Source: Caulobacterales bacterium
GTDB taxonomy: Bacteria; Pseudomonadota; Alphaproteobacteria; Caulobacterales; Parvularculaceae
DNA: 64,000 nucleotides
Reading direction: 5' to 3'
Assembly: GCA_020638525.1 (NCBI GenBank)
Contig: JACKIL010000001.1
Span: forward strand, 62,001 to 126,000
Position 1 is the stretch's first letter, and every line of letters begins with the position of its first letter. Position numbers and translations under genes: made by a program. A model generated the notes under the pieces. The model did not search any database and was not told the origin of the DNA. It was given only the letters and a program-made list of their open reading frames with translations. Below are positions 25,674-33,576 of this stretch, piece after piece.

Positions 25674-26288
25674 TTACTCTTTGTCGCCGTCGGCGCGCTC
25701 GCGGTCGGTCTTCGCGCGCGGCGGCTTGCCAGCGATAAGTTCCTTGGCCTGTTCAACCCATTCGTCGCGCTCGGCGCGGCCGTGCAGTTCCAGCGCTTCG
25801 TCCATTTTCGCGACGTCAGCGGCGGACATTTCCGCGAGCTGCTTCAGCGAGGTGACGCCATAGCCCGCGAGTTTCTCTTTCAGCTTCGGCCCGACGCCGC
25901 CGATGAGCGAGACGTCTTCAACCGCGGCCGCTTTGGCGGCCGGCTTGGCTTTGGCTTTCGCCGCGGGCTTGGCGCCGCCGGTGAGGATGTCCGTCACCTT
26001 GAAGAGCGTCAGCTGCTGGCGGTGGCCTTTCTTACGGCGATAGTTCTGCCGGCGGCGCTTCTTGAAGATGATGATCTTCTTGCCGCGCGTCTGGTCGACG
26101 ATTTCGCCAGCGACAGAAGCGCCGTCGATGAAGGGCGCGCCAACGGTCACGTCGGCGCCTTCCGCGACGAGGAGAACCTCGTTCAGCGTGATGACATCGC
26201 CGGGTTCGCCGGCAAGGCGTTCAATGGTGATGATATCGTCTTTGGCGACGCGATACTGCTTGCCGCCAGTCTTAACGACTGCGTACAT
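25674..26288 (-). CDS. rplU: Ribosomal protein L21 with C-terminal helix-hairpin-helix extension
   Basis: 204 residues, about twice the length of E. coli L21 (103). Residues 1-103 are a normal L21 (MYAVVKTGGKQYRV to RRQNYRRKKGHRQQLTLFKV). An Ala/Lys-rich linker (KPAAKAKAKPAAKA) follows, then a helix-hairpin-helix unit of the L21/topoisomerase-like kind (LIGGVGPKLKEKLAGYGV, then SLKQLAEMSAADVAKMDEAL). Long L21 proteins of this sort occur in several alphaproteobacteria. ATG 26288 is the start; the frame's upstream extension is non-conserved. Confidence 0.93.
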   Translation of the reverse strand: MYAVVKTGGKQYRVAKDDIITIERLAGEPGDVITLNEVLLVAEGADVTVGAPFIDGASVAGEIVDQTRGKKIIIFKKRRRQNYRRKKGHRQQLTLFKVTDILTGGAKPAAKAKAKPAAKAAAVEDVSLIGGVGPKLKEKLAGYGVTSLKQLAEMSAADVAKMDEALELHGRAERDEWVEQAKELIAGKPPRAKTDRERADGDKE

Positions 26289-26373
26289 AAGTCCGACTCC
26301 TTGGGGCGCGCATCTGGCGCCGGCGTCCTTTTTGGCCCCGGTTTCTTCCGCCCGGTTCTTGAAATGAGCGCGC

Positions 26374-26402
26374 TTGCTAGCCTCGAAGTCTCCTCCCGTC
26401 AA
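26374..26402 (-). promoter_or_regulatory. Probable promoter of rplU-rpmA
   Basis: On the minus strand TTGACGG (26402-26396) is followed after 14 bp by GCTAGCAA (26381-26374). This fits the alphaproteobacterial housekeeping consensus TTGACGS-N10-14-GCTANAWC with two mismatches in the -10 part. It implies a 5' leader of roughly 80 nt before the rplU start, which could house L21 autoregulation. Confidence 0.5.
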
Positions 26403-26521
26403 GCATTTCCGGGGTTTAGGCGCGCCTCTTGCAGCGGTTTGACCGCCGCTGCGGACGCAGCTAGGCCGAAATCAGCCTCCGGGGCGCGGCCGGCCCGGAA
26501 TGGCCAGGGGAGGGTGGAATA

Positions 26522-27664
26522 ATGGTCGCGGCGCTCGTCCGCCTTCTCGACTGGTACAGGTCGGAGGCCCTGCCGCTCTGGGCTGAGCGGGGCTATGACC
26601 GGTCGCGCGGCGGGTTCCATGAGGCGCTGGGCTTCGACGGCGCGCCGGCCGAGCATGCCGAGCGCCGGGTGAGGGTGCAGGCCCGGCAGATCTACGTCTT
26701 CGCCTCGGCGGACAGGCTCGGCTGGGCGGCGGGCGCGGGCGACCTCGCCAGGGCCGGCTTTGACTATTTCCTGGAGAAGGCTTGCCCCGAAGGCGGCGCC
26801 AGGGGCTGCGTTCACCGGATGAGCCCCGACGGCCAGATCACCGATGATCGGCGCGACCTTTATGACCAGGCGTTCCTGATGCTCGCCTGCTCCGCGATGT
26901 GGCGCGCCTTCAAAGCGCAGCGCGCGATCGAGCTTGCGGAGAAGACGGCGGCGTTCCTTGAGCGAGACTTCGCGTCTCCCATTGGCGGTTTCCTCGAAGA
27001 TGACCGCGGAACGCGTCCGCGCCGGCAAAACCCGCACATGCATCTCTTCGAAGCCTTTATAGCGATGCACGAGGCGACGGGCGAGGCGGCGTGGCGCGCG
27101 CGCGCTGACAGGATGGCGGCGCTCTTCGAAGGCTTCTTCTTTGACCGCGAGCGAGGCGTTCTGCGCGAGTTCTTCGCGGATGATCTCTCGCCCGCTAAAG
27201 GCCGAGAAGGCGGCGTCATCGAGCCGGGACATATGGCCGAGTGGGTCTGGCTTCTCGCTCGCTATGAAAGAATGTCGGGGCGGAGCTTTCTGAATGAGCG
27301 GATCGCGCTCCTCGACAATGCTGTTCGCCTCGGCGCCGATCCGATGAGCGGATTTCTTGTCGACAGCATTGCGGAAGGCGAGAGCGCTTCTGGCAAGGCG
27401 CGCCGCCTGTGGCCGCAGACGGAATACATCAAGGCGCTGCTTGCACGCTCGCGCGACGGCGCCGGCACGTTTGACAGATTTGCTGACAAAATAGCAGCGT
27501 CGCTCTTCGCCTCCTATCTGAAGCAGCCGGTGAAGGGGCTCTGGTGCGATCAGTTCGACGGCGCCGGAAAGCCGATCGCAAAGGATGTTCCGGCAAGCAT
27601 TCTTTACCATCTTTTTGAAACGGTGCAGGAAACACAAAGCTTCCTCTTGGAAATGAATATATGA
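26522..27664 (+). CDS. AGE-family epimerase/isomerase (probable mannose-6-phosphate isomerase type)
   Basis: 380 residues of the (alpha/alpha)6-barrel N-acylglucosamine-2-epimerase superfamily. Conserved His/Arg clusters include RQIYVFA, DLYDQAF, NPHMHLFEA, EPGHMAEW and WPQTEYIKA. Its stop overlaps the start of the GDP-mannose pyrophosphorylase gene, so it most likely supplies mannose phosphate by isomerising fructose 6-phosphate or the free sugar. N-acylglucosamine epimerase activity remains possible. Confidence 0.82.
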   Translation: MVAALVRLLDWYRSEALPLWAERGYDRSRGGFHEALGFDGAPAEHAERRVRVQARQIYVFASADRLGWAAGAGDLARAGFDYFLEKACPEGGARGCVHRMSPDGQITDDRRDLYDQAFLMLACSAMWRAFKAQRAIELAEKTAAFLERDFASPIGGFLEDDRGTRPRRQNPHMHLFEAFIAMHEATGEAAWRARADRMAALFEGFFFDRERGVLREFFADDLSPAKGREGGVIEPGHMAEWVWLLARYERMSGRSFLNERIALLDNAVRLGADPMSGFLVDSIAEGESASGKARRLWPQTEYIKALLARSRDGAGTFDRFADKIAASLFASYLKQPVKGLWCDQFDGAGKPIAKDVPASILYHLFETVQETQSFLLEMNI

Positions 27665-28728
27665 CGGCGCAGATCAAGATACGTCCTGTCATCATGTCCG
27701 GCGGCACGGGCACGCGGCTGTGGCCGATGTCGCGCGGCGCGCGCCCGAAGCAGTTTCTCGCTCTTGCCTCCGACAAAACGCTCATTCAGGAAACGCTTGA
27801 CCGGGTGCGCGTCGAGGCTTCGTCGCCATTCCTGCCGCCGCTTCTCATCGGCGCCGAGCGCCATGCGAAGCTGATGAACGATCAGGCTACGGATATTGGC
27901 GTTACGCTCGCCGGGATCGTGTGTGAGCCGGCGCCGCGCAACACGGCGGCGGTCGCAGCGGTCGCCGCCGCTTGGGTCGAGGCGGCGGGCGCTGGTGACC
28001 TCGTGCTTCTGATGCCAGCAGATCATCACATTGCGGATGCGGAAGGTTTCCGGCGCGCCGTGATTGCGGCTGCGCCACAGGCGGCGGCAGGTCGCATCGT
28101 TACCTTCGGCGTGAAGCCGACCGAAGCGCATACCGGCTATGGCTATATTGAGCGCGGCGAGACGCTTGAAGGCGATGTCTATGCGATCAAGGCTTTTCGA
28201 GAAAAGCCGGACGCGGCGACGGCTGCGGCATACCTCGCAGGCGGACGGCATTTCTGGAACGCCGGGATATTCTTATTCAGTCCACGGACGATGATCTCGG
28301 AGCTTCAGCGCCTTGCGCCCGAGATCGCGTGCGGCGCTCTGTCTGCTCTGGAGAAGGCGAGTGCAGAAGGGGGCGTTATTCGTCTCGACAAATCCGAATT
28401 CGAGGCTTGTCCGTCAGATTCGATCGACTACGCCGTTATGGAGAAGACCGACAAGGCAGCGGTCATTGCGCCAGTCGATGTCGGCTGGAGCGATATCGGC
28501 GCCTGGCCGTCTGTCGAGAAGGTGGGCGATGAAGCGAACGTTATCCGCGTCGATGCCGATGGCGCGATCGTCGCGACGGACGGACCTCTGGTCGGCGTCG
28601 TCGGCCTTGACGATGTCATCGTCGTTGCGACGGGCGACAGCGTGCTCGTGATGCCGAAATCGCGCGCGCAGGACGTCAAGAAAATCGTTGACGAATTAAA
28701 GGCGCGCGGCCGAACCGATCTTCTATAA
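27661..28728 (+). CDS. manC: Mannose-1-phosphate guanylyltransferase
   Basis: 355 residues with the GMP signature GGTGTRLWPMSRGARPKQFL and the active-site segments PADHHI, FREKP and FWNAGIF. It ends without the C-terminal cupin isomerase domain of bifunctional ManC/AlgA, consistent with the separate AGE enzyme encoded upstream. It makes GDP-mannose, the precursor for the GDP-L-fucose synthase at the window's end. ATG 27661 overlaps the upstream stop (ATGA). Confidence 0.92.
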   Translation: MTAQIKIRPVIMSGGTGTRLWPMSRGARPKQFLALASDKTLIQETLDRVRVEASSPFLPPLLIGAERHAKLMNDQATDIGVTLAGIVCEPAPRNTAAVAAVAAAWVEAAGAGDLVLLMPADHHIADAEGFRRAVIAAAPQAAAGRIVTFGVKPTEAHTGYGYIERGETLEGDVYAIKAFREKPDAATAAAYLAGGRHFWNAGIFLFSPRTMISELQRLAPEIACGALSALEKASAEGGVIRLDKSEFEACPSDSIDYAVMEKTDKAAVIAPVDVGWSDIGAWPSVEKVGDEANVIRVDADGAIVATDGPLVGVVGLDDVIVVATGDSVLVMPKSRAQDVKKIVDELKARGRTDLL

Positions 28729-28743
28729 ATTCTGCATACGGAA

Positions 28744-29619
28744 TTATTTTCTCAGGAATCGCCGGGCGACGACGTCGAGGCGTTGGCGCATCTCTGCGCT
28801 CTGGGCTTCCGGCGCGGTGATGACGGCATGATCGAGTACGGTCTCTATCCCGAGCGGCGAGGGCGTTCTGTGCGGCCCGAGGCGTGTGCAAAGCTCGCCG
28901 ATCATTTTCTGCGCGTTCGCTGCGTTCGAGCGCATCACGGCGAGAACGTCCGTCACTTCGACGGCCTTCTCGCCTGCGCGCCAACAGTCGTAATCCGTCA
29001 CCATGGCGAGCGTCGCGTAAGGCAGCTCGGCCTCGCGGGCGAGCTTGGCCTCCGGCATGTTGGTCATGCCGATGACGTCGCATTTCCAGCTGCGATAGAT
29101 CTCGGACTCGGCGCGCGAGGAAAATTGCGGCCCGTCTATGCAGACATAGGTTCCGCCGACAGCGTGAGGAAGCTCGAGCGCTGCTGCGCTTTCGGCGAGC
29201 GCGTCTTTAAGCGCCGGGCAAACGGGATCGGCCATTGAGACATGCGCGACGAAACCCGGCCCGAAAAATGTCTTTTCGCGCGTCGTCGTTCGATCGACGA
29301 ACTGGTCGACAATAACGAATGCGCCCGGCGGCAGGTCCTCGCGCAGAGAACCGCAAGAGGAAATCGAGATGATGTCCGTGGCGCCCGCACGCTTGAGCGC
29401 GTCGATATTGGCGCGGTAATTGATCTCGCCCGGCGGAATCTTGTGCCCGCGCCCATGCCGCGCAAGGAAGAGCACGCGAACGCCGTTCATACGGCCGCGA
29501 ATGATCTCGTCGGAAGGCCGGCCCCAAGGCGTGACGATATCCAGCCGCTCCGCTTCGGAGATGGCGTCTGCTGCGTAAACTCCGGAGCCGCCGATAAAAG
29601 CGAGAACGCGTGCGCTCAT
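28744..29619 (-). CDS. mtnP: S-methyl-5'-thioadenosine phosphorylase
   Basis: 291 residues of the PNP/MTAP family: phosphate loop FIGGSGVY, then RHGRGHKIPP, SISSCGSLRE, and the ribose-binding YVCIDGPQFSSRAES with IGMTNMPEA. It phosphorolyses methylthioadenosine from polyamine or homoserine-lactone synthesis. ATG 29619 overlaps the stop of the upstream epimerase gene, an unusual operon partner. It is convergent with manC, 15 bp away. Confidence 0.92.
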   Translation of the reverse strand: MSARVLAFIGGSGVYAADAISEAERLDIVTPWGRPSDEIIRGRMNGVRVLFLARHGRGHKIPPGEINYRANIDALKRAGATDIISISSCGSLREDLPPGAFVIVDQFVDRTTTREKTFFGPGFVAHVSMADPVCPALKDALAESAAALELPHAVGGTYVCIDGPQFSSRAESEIYRSWKCDVIGMTNMPEAKLAREAELPYATLAMVTDYDCWRAGEKAVEVTDVLAVMRSNAANAQKMIGELCTRLGPHRTPSPLGIETVLDHAVITAPEAQSAEMRQRLDVVARRFLRK

Positions 29620-30623
29620 GCGGCGCCTCCTGCGCTCTTGCGATATTCCTTGTACCATTCGACGAATTTCGGAATGCCGGCCTCAAGCGGCGTTGTCGGC
29701 GCAAAGCCATAGTCCGCCGAAATCGCGTCGATATCGGCGTAGGTCGCGTAAACGTCGCCGGCCTGCATCGGCTCGAACTTTTTCACCGCCTCGCGCCCGA
29801 CGGCCTGCTCGATGATCTCGATGAAACGCATCAGCGCGACCGGCTGGTTGTTGCCGATATTGTAAATGCGATGAGGAACCGGCCGGTCCGGCTTCATCGG
29901 CTGCGTCGCCGTCGCGATGACGCCTGAGACGATATCGTCGATATAAGTGAAATCGCGCTTCAGATCGCCATTGTTGAAGACGCGGATCGGCGCGCCGGAG
30001 ATGATGTTCTCCGTGAACGACCAATAGGCCATGTCGGGCCGGCCCCAGGCCCCGTAAACCGTGAAGAATCGCAGGCCCACCTGCTTCAGCTCGTAAAGCC
30101 GCGCATAAGATTCGCTCAGCAGTTCGTCCGAGCGCTTTGTCGCTGCGTAGAGCGAAACCGGGTCATTCACCGGATCGGTTTCGGCGAAGGGCGTCTTCGT
30201 GTTCGCACCATAGACCGAGCTCGACGAGGCGTAGACGAGATGCGGGCGCTTTTTCGAGTGGCGGGCGAGCTCCAGAATCGAAAGATGTCCCAGAAGGTTC
30301 GAGCGTGCATAAGCGAACGGGTTTTCGAGCGAATAACGAACGCCCGCCTGCGCCGCGAGATGGATGATGCAGCCTGCATCGCCGACGCCGGGCAGGGCGC
30401 GCAGGGCGTCGTAATCCGCAATGTCGCATTCGTGGAATGCGAAGTTCTTCTCGCCCGAAAGGCGCTGAAGCCGCGCGCGTTTCAGGGAGACCGGATAGTA
30501 ATCGTTAAGATTATCGACGCCGATGACGCGCGAGCCTCTGTCGAGAAGCGCTCGCGCGACATAGGAGCCGATAAAACCGGCCACGCCGGTCACCAGAACG
30601 GTGGAAGAATCTACGTCCGCCAA
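29616..30623 (-). CDS. lpsL: UDP-glucuronate 4-epimerase
   Basis: 335 residues, extended SDR: VTGVAGFIGSYVA near the N-terminus, IHLAAQAGVRYSLENP, then YASSSSVYGANTKTPF and catalytic YAATKRSDELLSE. The AGVRYS and SVYGANxK segments are characteristic of UDP-glucuronate 4-epimerases that make UDP-galacturonate. The start is TTG 30623 with GAGG nine bases upstream; no ATG is available in frame. Confidence 0.9.
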   Translation of the reverse strand: MADVDSSTVLVTGVAGFIGSYVARALLDRGSRVIGVDNLNDYYPVSLKRARLQRLSGEKNFAFHECDIADYDALRALPGVGDAGCIIHLAAQAGVRYSLENPFAYARSNLLGHLSILELARHSKKRPHLVYASSSSVYGANTKTPFAETDPVNDPVSLYAATKRSDELLSESYARLYELKQVGLRFFTVYGAWGRPDMAYWSFTENIISGAPIRVFNNGDLKRDFTYIDDIVSGVIATATQPMKPDRPVPHRIYNIGNNQPVALMRFIEIIEQAVGREAVKKFEPMQAGDVYATYADIDAISADYGFAPTTPLEAGIPKFVEWYKEYRKSAGGAA

Positions 30624-30907
30624 TCAAGCCTCGCTGGTTTCCCGAGCCAGTTCCCCCAATGAATCCACTTAAAGGGTTCAGGGATTTCGGCAAGGTCAGG
30701 CCGCCGCCATCGAATTAAGGGTTAAAGAGAGGCGCCGTTTCGGGGCCCATGACGCCCGATTTCCGGCGGGCGAAGGGAATTTCTTCCTGATGATTGCTGC
30801 TGAACCCTTTCTTTTGTGGAAACAAGGGGCTGCGCCGCCCAGCGGAATGGCCTCCAAGGAACCAATTATTGGCCGGACGCCCCCTCTGGGCATCTTCCCA
30901 TCCGGAA

Positions 30908-30953
30908 ACATGATGCTAAGCCCACGCCCCTCGGAGAGGCGCCGGAGTGGTCG
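30908..30953 (+). repeat. First copy of a 46-bp direct repeat (partial tRNA-Ser 5' end)
   Basis: Matches 31022-31067 with a single difference (C for T in GAGAGGCGCC). It carries 25 bp of upstream flank plus the first 21 nt of the tRNA-Ser sequence. The copies are spaced exactly 114 bp. After the shared GTGGTCG the sequences diverge, so this copy cannot form a functional tRNA. Confidence 0.85.
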
Positions 30954-30998
30954 CCCGCGCGCCAACGGCGCGCAGATTTAAAGTCTGATCGACCACTC
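30945..30998 (+). other. Three-way-junction-like structured element
   Basis: GAGTGGTCG (30945-30953) pairs perfectly with CGACCACTC (30990-30998). Inside are a second perfect stem GCGCGCC-AAC-GGCGCGC (30957-30973) and a small AGATTTAAAGTCT hairpin (30974-30986). The segment GATCGACCACTC is the exact reverse complement of the D-arm region of the true tRNA-Ser downstream. It is probably a rearranged tRNA remnant; an RNA role is not excluded. Confidence 0.45.
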
Positions 30999-31021
30999 TC
31001 GAGACCCTTCCAATCTTGAAT

Positions 31022-31067
31022 ACATGATGCTAAGCCCACGCCCCTCGGAGAGGTGCCGGAGTGGTCG
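31022..31067 (+). repeat. Second copy of the 46-bp direct repeat
   Basis: The intact counterpart of 30908-30953. It covers the 25 bp before tRNA-Ser and the first 21 nt of the tRNA gene itself. Confidence 0.85.
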
Positions 31068-31136
31068 ATCGGGGCGGTCTCGAAAACCGTTGAGCGTGCA
31101 AGCGTTCCGAGGGTTCGAATCCCTCCCTCTCCGCCA
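31047..31136 (+). tRNA. tRNA-Ser (anticodon CGA)
   Basis: A complete class II tRNA. The acceptor stem is GGAGAGG with CCTCTCC (31126-31132), and CCA (31134-31136) is encoded. The anticodon arm is GCGGT-CTCGAAA-ACCGT, giving anticodon CGA for UCG codons. The long variable arm pairs GAGCG with CGTTC-type bases, and the T arm is GAGGG-TTCGAAT-CCCTC. Confidence 0.96.
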
Positions 31137-31171
31137 GCCGGCGCCATAGCAGTGCAGGCCGGCGAAACGGG

Positions 31172-32176
31172 ATGACCGCGAAAATCACCGTCATCATCGT
31201 CAACTACAATTCGGACGCGCGTCTGGCGCGCGCCGTCGCCTGCCTCGCAGCGCAAACCTTCAAGGATTTCGAGGTCATCATCGCCGACAATGCGTCGAGC
31301 GATGCATCGCTCGAATTTGCGCAGCCGCCTTCGCTCAGCCTGCGGATTGTCCGCAATGACGCCAATCTCGGCTTTGCGAAAGGGAACAATGAAGCCGCGA
31401 AGCTCGCTTCCGGCGAGTGGCTCGCTCTCCTCAATCCCGATGCCTATCCGGAGCCGGATTGGCTTGAGCAACTTGTGAAGGCGGCGGAGCGCTATCCGAA
31501 CGTCGACGCCTTCGGCTCGACGCAGATCGACGCCAATGATCCGACGAAGCTCGATGGCGCGGGCGACGCCTATCAGGCGTTCGGCCTTCCTTATCGCGGG
31601 CATTTCGGCTGGCCCATTACGGCGCTTCCCGAAGAGGGGGAATGCTTTGCGCCCTGCGCGGCCGCGGCGCTTTACAGGCGCTCGACGTTCGAAGCGCTCG
31701 GCGGCTTTGATGAGAGCTTCTTCTGCTATGGAGAAGATGTGGACCTTGGCTTTCGCCTGCGGCTCGCCGGCGGGCGCGCCGTGCAGGTCCGCGCGGCGCG
31801 CGTGCTCCATGAAGGCTCGGGCATCACAGGCCGGCGCAGCGATTTTGCGATCTATCACGGTCACCGCAATCGCGTGTGGACCTTTGTAAAGGACATGCCG
31901 GGGCCGATCTTCTGGCCGGCGCTGCCATTCCACCTGATCCTGAATGCGGCGCTTTTCGTGCGCTGCGCTGCTGGCGGAACGGGCGGCGCCTATCTGCGCG
32001 CGGTGGCGGATGCGGTGCGCGGCCTCGGGCCCGTCTGGAAGAGCCGAAAGGCGGTTCAAGCTGATCGGCGCGCCGGAATTGGGGAAATCGCCCACGCGCT
32101 TGTCTGGTTCCCGCTGAGGGCTTTCCGGCGCAAAGCGTTTATTCAGCCGGTTGAGACGGCGCGTCGCAGCGATTGA
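31172..32176 (+). CDS. Glycosyltransferase family 2 (rhamnosyltransferase-like)
   Basis: 334 residues with a GT-A fold: VIIVNYNSDARL at the start, IIADNASSD, then LLNPDAYPEPDWL as the DxD-equivalent and GGFDESFFCYGEDVDLGFRLR as the acceptor/base region. The last 60 residues contain hydrophobic stretches that may associate with the membrane. Family members transfer rhamnose or related sugars to growing surface glycans. It lies just after tRNA-Ser, is monocistronic, and is followed by a terminator hairpin. Confidence 0.88.
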   Translation: MTAKITVIIVNYNSDARLARAVACLAAQTFKDFEVIIADNASSDASLEFAQPPSLSLRIVRNDANLGFAKGNNEAAKLASGEWLALLNPDAYPEPDWLEQLVKAAERYPNVDAFGSTQIDANDPTKLDGAGDAYQAFGLPYRGHFGWPITALPEEGECFAPCAAAALYRRSTFEALGGFDESFFCYGEDVDLGFRLRLAGGRAVQVRAARVLHEGSGITGRRSDFAIYHGHRNRVWTFVKDMPGPIFWPALPFHLILNAALFVRCAAGGTGGAYLRAVADAVRGLGPVWKSRKAVQADRRAGIGEIAHALVWFPLRAFRRKAFIQPVETARRSD

Positions 32177-32225
32177 TCGGCGCGCAGAATTTCCCTGCAA
32201 TTGCAACAGGATGAATGGTGGGCAC

Positions 32226-32247
32226 AGGCGCCAAAAGGCGCCTTTCT
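32226..32247 (+). terminator. Intrinsic terminator after the GT2 gene
   Basis: A perfect stem AGGCGCC/GGCGCCT with loop AAAA (32226-32243), followed by TTCT. It lies 50 bp after the glycosyltransferase stop. Confidence 0.6.
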
Positions 32248-32362
32248 GCGACTTGCAAAATAAGGCCCTAAATGACAGATAACGTCCAACAGCAAGCGCC
32301 TTGAGCGCGCCGGCAGGGCTATGCAGTAGGGTGCAAGGCCGCCGGATAGCAGGAGTTGGAAT

Positions 32363-33541
32363 GTGAAAATCTGTGTGATCGGCGGTGATGGATTCTGCGG
32401 ATGGCCGACTGCGCTTCATCTTTCGAACAAAGGCCATGACGTCGTCATCGTCGACAATCTGTCGCGCCGGAAGATCGATATCGAACTCGAGGTTGAATCG
32501 CTGACGCCGATTGCGCCGATGTCTGTGCGCCTCGCCGCGTGGGAAGAAGTCTCGGGCCGCAAGATCCGTTTCGAGAATATCGATGTCGCGCGCAACTATG
32601 CGCGCCTTCTCTATCTCTTCGAAGAATACAAGCCCGACGCGATCGTGCATTTCGCCGAACAGCGCGCCGCGCCCTATTCGATGAAGTCGTCTTATCACAA
32701 GCGCTATACGGTCGATAACAATCTCAACGCGACGAATAACGTTCTCGCGGCGATCGTCGAGTCCGGCATCGACACGCATCTTGTCCATCTCGGCACGATG
32801 GGCGTTTATGGTTACGGCAATGCCGGGATGAAGATTCCGGAAGGCTATCTCACGGTGAAGATCGCGACCGATAGCGGCGGCGAGATCTCGCAGGAGATTC
32901 TCTATCCAGCCAATCCGGGCTCGATCTATCACATGACCAAAACTCAGGATCAGTTGATGTTCGCGTTCTACAACAAGAACGACGGCGTGAAGGTGACCGA
33001 CCTTCATCAGGGCATCGTCTGGGGCACGCAGACCGAAGAAACGAAGATGGACGACCGTCTCATCAACCGTTTCGATTATGATGGCGACTACGGCACGGTC
33101 TTGAACCGCTTCCTCATGCAGGCGGCGATCGGCTATCCGATGACGGTGCATGGCACGGGCGGCCAGACGCGCGCTTTTATCCACCTGCAGGACACGGTGC
33201 GCTGCATCGAACTCGCCATCCAGAACCCGCCGCAAAAGGGCGAGCGCGTGCGCATTCTGAACCAGATGACGGAGACACACCGCGTGCGCGATCTTGCGCA
33301 GCTCGTCTCGCGCATCACGGGCGCGAAGATCGAACTCGTGAAAAATCCGCGCAAGGAAGACGCCGAGAACGATCTCCATGTTGAGAACAAGCAGCTTCTC
33401 GGCCTTGGTCTTGAGCCGATCACGCTCGAGAACGGGCTTCTCGACGAGGTGACGAATATCGCCAAGCGCTTCGCGGACCGTTGCGACCGTTCGAAGATCC
33501 CTTGCATCTCCTACTGGACGGCGAACCAGCGCCCGGCTTAA
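32363..33541 (+). CDS. sqdB: UDP-sulfoquinovose synthase-like enzyme (SqdB/SQD1 family)
   Basis: 392 residues, extended SDR. The N-terminal GGDGFCGWPTALHLS is the SQD1 signature, where most relatives have GGxGFIG. Further family segments are VDNLSRRKID, ESLTPIAP, HFAEQRAAPYSM, LGTMGVYGYGN, catalytic YHMTK and GTVLNRFLMQAAIG. SQD1 adds sulfite to UDP-glucose to make UDP-sulfoquinovose. The start is GTG 32363 after AGGAG; the ATG two bases earlier is out of frame. The neighbour is a GT2 gene, not sqdX or sqdD, so the product may go to a polysaccharide rather than sulfolipid. Confidence 0.82.
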   Translation: MKICVIGGDGFCGWPTALHLSNKGHDVVIVDNLSRRKIDIELEVESLTPIAPMSVRLAAWEEVSGRKIRFENIDVARNYARLLYLFEEYKPDAIVHFAEQRAAPYSMKSSYHKRYTVDNNLNATNNVLAAIVESGIDTHLVHLGTMGVYGYGNAGMKIPEGYLTVKIATDSGGEISQEILYPANPGSIYHMTKTQDQLMFAFYNKNDGVKVTDLHQGIVWGTQTEETKMDDRLINRFDYDGDYGTVLNRFLMQAAIGYPMTVHGTGGQTRAFIHLQDTVRCIELAIQNPPQKGERVRILNQMTETHRVRDLAQLVSRITGAKIELVKNPRKEDAENDLHVENKQLLGLGLEPITLENGLLDEVTNIAKRFADRCDRSKIPCISYWTANQRPA

Positions 33542-33576
33542 GTCCGGGCGCGCGTCGACAGGAGCGGAAAGGCGGC

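Larger units (their letters stand above)
30624..31046. other. Intergenic region before tRNA-Ser, no protein gene
   Basis: A 423-bp stretch between the UDP-glucuronate epimerase start and tRNA-Ser. The first 280 bp show nothing recognisable. The last 140 bp hold a partial, scrambled copy of the tRNA-Ser 5' half. Long minus-strand frames crossing it are artefacts of the tRNA complement. Confidence 0.7.
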
